A stretch of 64,000 nucleotides of DNA from Kineosporia mesophila (GTDB taxonomy: Bacteria; Actinomycetota; Actinomycetes; Actinomycetales; Kineosporiaceae). Location of the stretch: assembly GCF_021129235.1 (NCBI RefSeq), contig NZ_JAJOMA010000012.1, positions 1 through 64,000 on the forward strand. Direction: 5' to 3'. Position numbers and translations under genes: made by a program. A model generated the notes under the pieces. It made no database searches. It saw nothing but the letters and a program-made list of their open reading frames with translations, and had not been told where the DNA came from. Position 1 is the stretch's first letter. Every line of letters begins with the position of its first letter. Shown piece by piece: positions 60,947-64,000 of the stretch.

Positions 60947-62541
60947 TGCTGCTCACCGGGCGGCGCACCGGAATTGCCGAGCAGCTCGAGGCTTTGGACG
61001 AGGTGCTGACGCTCTCGCGCGAGCGCCTCGATCCGGACATGATGGCCGGCGCGGAGCAGATCGCGGCCAAGGCCGGTGACCGGCTGCGGTTCGGTGAGGC
61101 CCACACGGTGGTGGCGCTGGCCGGGGCGACCGGCAGCGGCAAGTCGTCGCTGTTCAACACGCTGGTGGGTGAACCTCTTTCGCAGGTCGGGATGCGCCGC
61201 CCGACCACCGCGGCGGCCCACGCGGCGGTCTGGGGCCAGGACGACGCGACGTCGTTGCTGGACTGGCTGGAGGTGCCCCGCCGTCATCTGCTGGGCGCCG
61301 GAACCGACGCCGAGCTCGAGGGCCTGATTCTGCTGGACCTTCCCGACGTCGATTCGGTCGAGCGCAGCAACCGGCTGGAGGCCGAACGGCTGGTCGAGCG
61401 CGTGGACCTCCTGGTCTGGGTCCTCGATCCGCAGAAATACGCCGATGCCGCCCTGCACGAACGGTATCTGGCCCCGCTGGCCGCGCACGCAGATGTCATG
61501 CTCGTCGTCCTCAATCAGATCGATCGTCTCCCACCGGAGGCCGGCGCCGGGTGCGTGGACGACCTGACCGCCCTTCTGGCATCCGAGGGCCTGGCCGCCG
61601 CGCCGGTGCTGTCCGCCTCGGCCCGCACGGGTGAGGGCATCCAGGCGTTGCGAGCGGTCCTGGCCCGGAACGTGGCGGCCAAACAGGCCGCCGTGCGCCG
61701 TCTCGCCGCGGACCTCTCGGCGATGGCCGAACGTCTGGACGACGTCTGCGCCGGTGTGACGAATCAGGTCGTCACGACCGCCGACCGCACGTCGTTGACC
61801 GACGCCCTGAGTGCGGCAGCCGGCGTGGACGTGGTGAGCGAGGCCGTGGCCGGGGCCTACCGGTTGCGCGCCCGCCGGGCCACCGGCTGGCCGGTGAGCG
61901 CCTGGACCTCGCGTCTGCGCCTGGATCCGGCCCGTCGCCTGGGGCTGCGTGACGAACCTTCTGATCTGGTGCGTACGTCGTTGCCCGGACCCTCGGCGCT
62001 GCAGCGCGCTCACGTGGACAACGCGTTGCGCCGGATCAGCGATCGCGCGTCGTCGGGGTTGCCGCAGCCGTGGCCGCAGGCCATTCGCCGGGCCGCCACC
62101 AGTTCCCAGAACGAGATGCCGGACCTGCTCGATCGAGCCGTGGCCGGCACCGACCTCGGCCTGGGCCGGCGTCCGCACTGGTGGCGGGCGGCTGGAACGG
62201 TGCAATGGCTCTTCCTGGCCGCCGCGGTGGCCGGGCTTGTCTGGCTGGGGGTGCTGTTCGTCGTGGCCTGGCTACAGCTGCCGCAGCCTCCGCTGCCGCA
62301 CTGGGGTCGGCTCCCCGTGCCGACCCTGCTGCTGGTGCTCGGGCTGGTGAGTGGATTCGTCCTGGCTCAGATCTGCGGGATGTTCGCCCGCACCGGAGCC
62401 CGGCGACGGGCCGGGCAGGCACGCCGCCGGCTCAACAGCCGGATCAGTCAGCTCGCTGCCGACACGGTGATCGCGCCGGTCGAGCGTGAACTGTCCACGC
62501 ACGTGCTGATCCGCTCGGCGTTGGCACGGATGCGTGGCTGA
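60946..62541 (+). CDS. YfjP-type membrane-associated GTPase
   Basis: A 531-residue GTPase. G1 is GATGSGKSS (60-68), switch I MRRPTTAAAH, G3 DLPDVDS, G4 NQID and G5-like LSASARTGEG. A helical region follows, then two membrane helices (TVQWLFLAAAVAGLVWLGVL and LPVPTLLLVLGLVSGFVLAQ) and a basic C-terminal helix. It is translationally coupled to the preceding GTPase by a one-base overlap, with GGGGAAGG just before. The two probably form a hetero-oligomer at the membrane. Tandem hairpins follow downstream. Confidence 0.88.
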   Translation: MLLTGRRTGIAEQLEALDEVLTLSRERLDPDMMAGAEQIAAKAGDRLRFGEAHTVVALAGATGSGKSSLFNTLVGEPLSQVGMRRPTTAAAHAAVWGQDDATSLLDWLEVPRRHLLGAGTDAELEGLILLDLPDVDSVERSNRLEAERLVERVDLLVWVLDPQKYADAALHERYLAPLAAHADVMLVVLNQIDRLPPEAGAGCVDDLTALLASEGLAAAPVLSASARTGEGIQALRAVLARNVAAKQAAVRRLAADLSAMAERLDDVCAGVTNQVVTTADRTSLTDALSAAAGVDVVSEAVAGAYRLRARRATGWPVSAWTSRLRLDPARRLGLRDEPSDLVRTSLPGPSALQRAHVDNALRRISDRASSGLPQPWPQAIRRAATSSQNEMPDLLDRAVAGTDLGLGRRPHWWRAAGTVQWLFLAAAVAGLVWLGVLFVVAWLQLPQPPLPHWGRLPVPTLLLVLGLVSGFVLAQICGMFARTGARRRAGQARRRLNSRISQLAADTVIAPVERELSTHVLIRSALARMRG

Positions 62542-62623
62542 CGCCCCACCTTCTCGTATCTCCGCCAGGCCCTGGTGCCGGCGCCCGACCGAGGAGGACG
62601 GTCCATCGTCTCGTGACGCAGAA

Positions 62624-62655
62624 ACCGGGACCGGATAAAAACTTCCGGTCCCGGT
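62624..62655. terminator. Hairpin, first of two
   Basis: A 12-base-pair perfect stem (62624-62635 with 62644-62655) and a TAAAAACT loop lie 82 bases after the second GTPase stop. With the next hairpin it separates two convergent genes. Confidence 0.7.
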
Positions 62656-62666
62656 CCGGTCAGCAG

Positions 62667-62702
62667 CCGGACACCGGGCCTAGGTCACGGCCCGGTGTCC
62701 GG
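62667..62702. terminator. Hairpin, second of two
   Basis: A 14-base-pair perfect stem (62667-62680 with 62689-62702) and an eight-base loop lie immediately after the minus-strand stress-protein gene, serving as its terminator. Confidence 0.82.
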
Positions 62703-62713
62703 TGCGATCTCTG

Positions 62714-63565
62714 TCAGCGACGCTTGCGCCCCGTGGTGCCGGTGGTGGTGTCGTCGTCCAGAGAAATGCGCTCCTTGCGCACGTCCTGCTCGACGGTCTG
62801 GCTGGACTCCTCCACGGTCTTGTCGAGGCGGACCCGCTCGACCGGGACGGCTTCGACATTGACCACCGGACGTTCGGTGTTGAGCACGACTTCGTGTTCG
62901 GCTTCGCTGATGGCCGGGCCGTCGAAGGCATCCCCACGATTGGTGTCGGTGATGGGTTCACTCACCAGCCGCGCCTTCTCGGTCCGGATCGGGACTTCGA
63001 CCTGCTGGGTCTCGGTCTCTACCCACTTGTGCAGACGCGCACGGCCGGCCTGAACCTGCTCGGTGCCCACATTCACGCGCTCCTCCGAGCGGGTCATGCT
63101 CCCCTGATCGCTGCGGTCGCCGTCGTCGTAGGCGGGCCGGTCAGTGGTGTTGCCGTACTGCTCGTCGCTGTACGGCTGCCTGGTGCCACTGGCGGCGGTA
63201 CCGGCCCGGTTTCCCAGACGGCTGACGTCGGCGAAGGTCGAGCCTTCCGTCGTGTACGGCACGCCATAGTGCTCGTAGAGCTTTCGCTCCTCGGCCTCGC
63301 TCAGGTGCTGCTCGGCGCTGACGTTGGGGGCGTCCTTGATGGCGTCCTTGGTGTAAGGGACGCGCAGGCCACCGTCGGTCATGGAGGCTTCCGCGAGCGG
63401 GACGAACGACTCATTCTTGCCGAAAAGGCCGGTGTTCACGGTGACCCACTCGGGCTGGTCGTGGACCTCGTCCACGTACACCTGGCCGATCTTGCCGATC
63501 TTGGTGCCGTCCTCGGCGTACAGGGACTGGCCGATGACACTGGCGATCTGAGACTTGTCGAACAT
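62714..63565 (-). CDS. PRC-barrel / DUF2382 stress protein
   Basis: A 283-residue acidic protein. The N-terminal PRC-barrel (about 1-80) contains VIGQSLYAEDGTKIGKIGQV and PEWVTVNTGLFGKNESFVPL. A hydrophilic linker follows (NRAGTAASGTRQPYSDEQY). The C-terminal DUF2382 domain (about 160-275) contains RSEERVNVGTEQVQAGRARL, VPIRTEKARLV and the repeated ERVRLDK-like signature. This pair is common in actinobacterial and deinococcal proteins linked to stress tolerance; biochemical function is unknown. The ATG at 63565 has GAAGGA seven bases upstream. The C-terminus is basic (GTTGRKRR). Confidence 0.92.
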   Translation of the reverse strand: MFDKSQIASVIGQSLYAEDGTKIGKIGQVYVDEVHDQPEWVTVNTGLFGKNESFVPLAEASMTDGGLRVPYTKDAIKDAPNVSAEQHLSEAEERKLYEHYGVPYTTEGSTFADVSRLGNRAGTAASGTRQPYSDEQYGNTTDRPAYDDGDRSDQGSMTRSEERVNVGTEQVQAGRARLHKWVETETQQVEVPIRTEKARLVSEPITDTNRGDAFDGPAISEAEHEVVLNTERPVVNVEAVPVERVRLDKTVEESSQTVEQDVRKERISLDDDTTTGTTGRKRR

Positions 63566-64000
63566 GAAGATCCTTCTTCCATTCGTGTTCTTCATTGCGG
63601 GGAAACGTCTTCGGGCAACAAGGCGACGACGAGTGAGCCTTTCTCTTTCAGGAGAAGAGGTTCGGAAAAGGTCGAGGTGCGAACGGTTGCTGACCTCGGA
63701 TATGCAGATGGTCCTTAACCACCTGAAACTCTGTCGCCCACGGGTAGATGCAGATCCGGTGATCGGCTGGACCGCGCTGCCGTCGCTCACGGTCGTCCCT
63801 CACCCACCATCGCTGCTGTCACTGGCAGCGCCATTCGAGATGGGCTCTGATGCAAGGATATCCGTCCGGTGGTCATGCCATCGGACGGTGTTGAGATGGT
63901 AAACGCCGCACGGCCGCGATCACGAGAAGGAAATCCGGCTGGATCGCCGACCCCTGTCCTCCCGTCGATACGACAACCGGAACGGGATCGGCAATCCGTT
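63566..64000. other. No recognisable gene at right edge
   Basis: This is upstream of the PRC-barrel gene and should contain its promoter. The base composition is less GC-rich in places. I see no conserved protein, RNA gene or strong palindrome. Confidence 0.45.

Noticed and set aside
1-64000. CRISPR arrays, integrases, phage genes and tRNA genes
   Set aside because: No regularly spaced repeats, tRNA-like cloverleaf or recombinase motifs were recognised by eye; a tRNAscan and CRISPR finder run would be needed to exclude them formally.

Overview
This window is high-GC actinobacterial DNA. GTG starts are common, there are many four-base ATGA/GTGA gene overlaps, and it carries ZAS-type zinc fingers, ANTAR proteins, Asp23/Gls24 paralogues and a PRC-barrel/DUF2382 stress protein. 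A membrane chemoreceptor suggests a motile actinomycete, for example of the Kineosporiaceae type. That placement is inference; no rRNA or tRNA was seen.

Region 1 (about 1.1-31.7 kb) is a complete biosynthetic and transport cluster for a salicylate-capped, azoline-type metallophore. It resembles the coelibactin, pyochelin and yersiniabactin families. Salicylate is made by a salicylate synthase (21353-22663) and activated by a salicylate-AMP ligase (8040-9737). Two NRPS proteins assemble it: ArCP-Cy-A-PCP-Cy-A-PCP (1489-8043) and dock-Cy-A(MT)-PCP-TE (9923-15463). Tailoring and editing come from a saccharopine dehydrogenase-like oxidoreductase, a thiazolinyl-imide reductase fused to a methyltransferase, a P450 with a detached ferredoxin, a type II thioesterase and a second, paralogous methyltransferase. 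A TetR gene is followed divergently by an Opp/Nik-type importer (binding lipoprotein, two permeases, fused double ATPase) and two exporter-fold ABC half-transporters of the Irp6/Irp7 kind. Three near-identical palindromes at 1116, 9802 and 23387 look like Zur boxes. They sit in front of the ferredoxin, in the divergent NRPS promoter and in the TetR/importer promoter, which points to zinc control rather than iron control.

Region 2 (31.7-41 kb) is general genome: an ABM-fold protein divergent from a MarR regulator, a 3-HIBADH-type dehydrogenase beside an XRE regulator, a five-helix channel-like protein and a chemoreceptor. It also holds an unusual pair, a membrane protein and an ECF sigma factor fused to a zinc finger and a TM helix, which share the same extracytoplasmic domain.

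Region 3 (41-47 kb) is an envelope/alkaline-stress type locus. It has an ECF sigma factor, several Asp23/Gls24-like proteins, a DUF2273-like peptide, a two-TM protein, an AmaP-like membrane anchor and a J-domain-like fragment. ANTAR proteins lie at both ends.

Region 4 (47-64 kb) contains a catalase with an inverted repeat upstream, a SipW-type signal peptidase with a TasA/camelysin-like substrate and a secreted RCC1-repeat protein, a truncated TetR gene, an oxidoreductase/TetR/MFS group with a perfect operator palindrome, a GGDEF protein, a coupled pair of dynamin-like GTPases and a PRC-barrel/DUF2382 protein. No insertion sequence, CRISPR array, integrase or attachment site was recognised.
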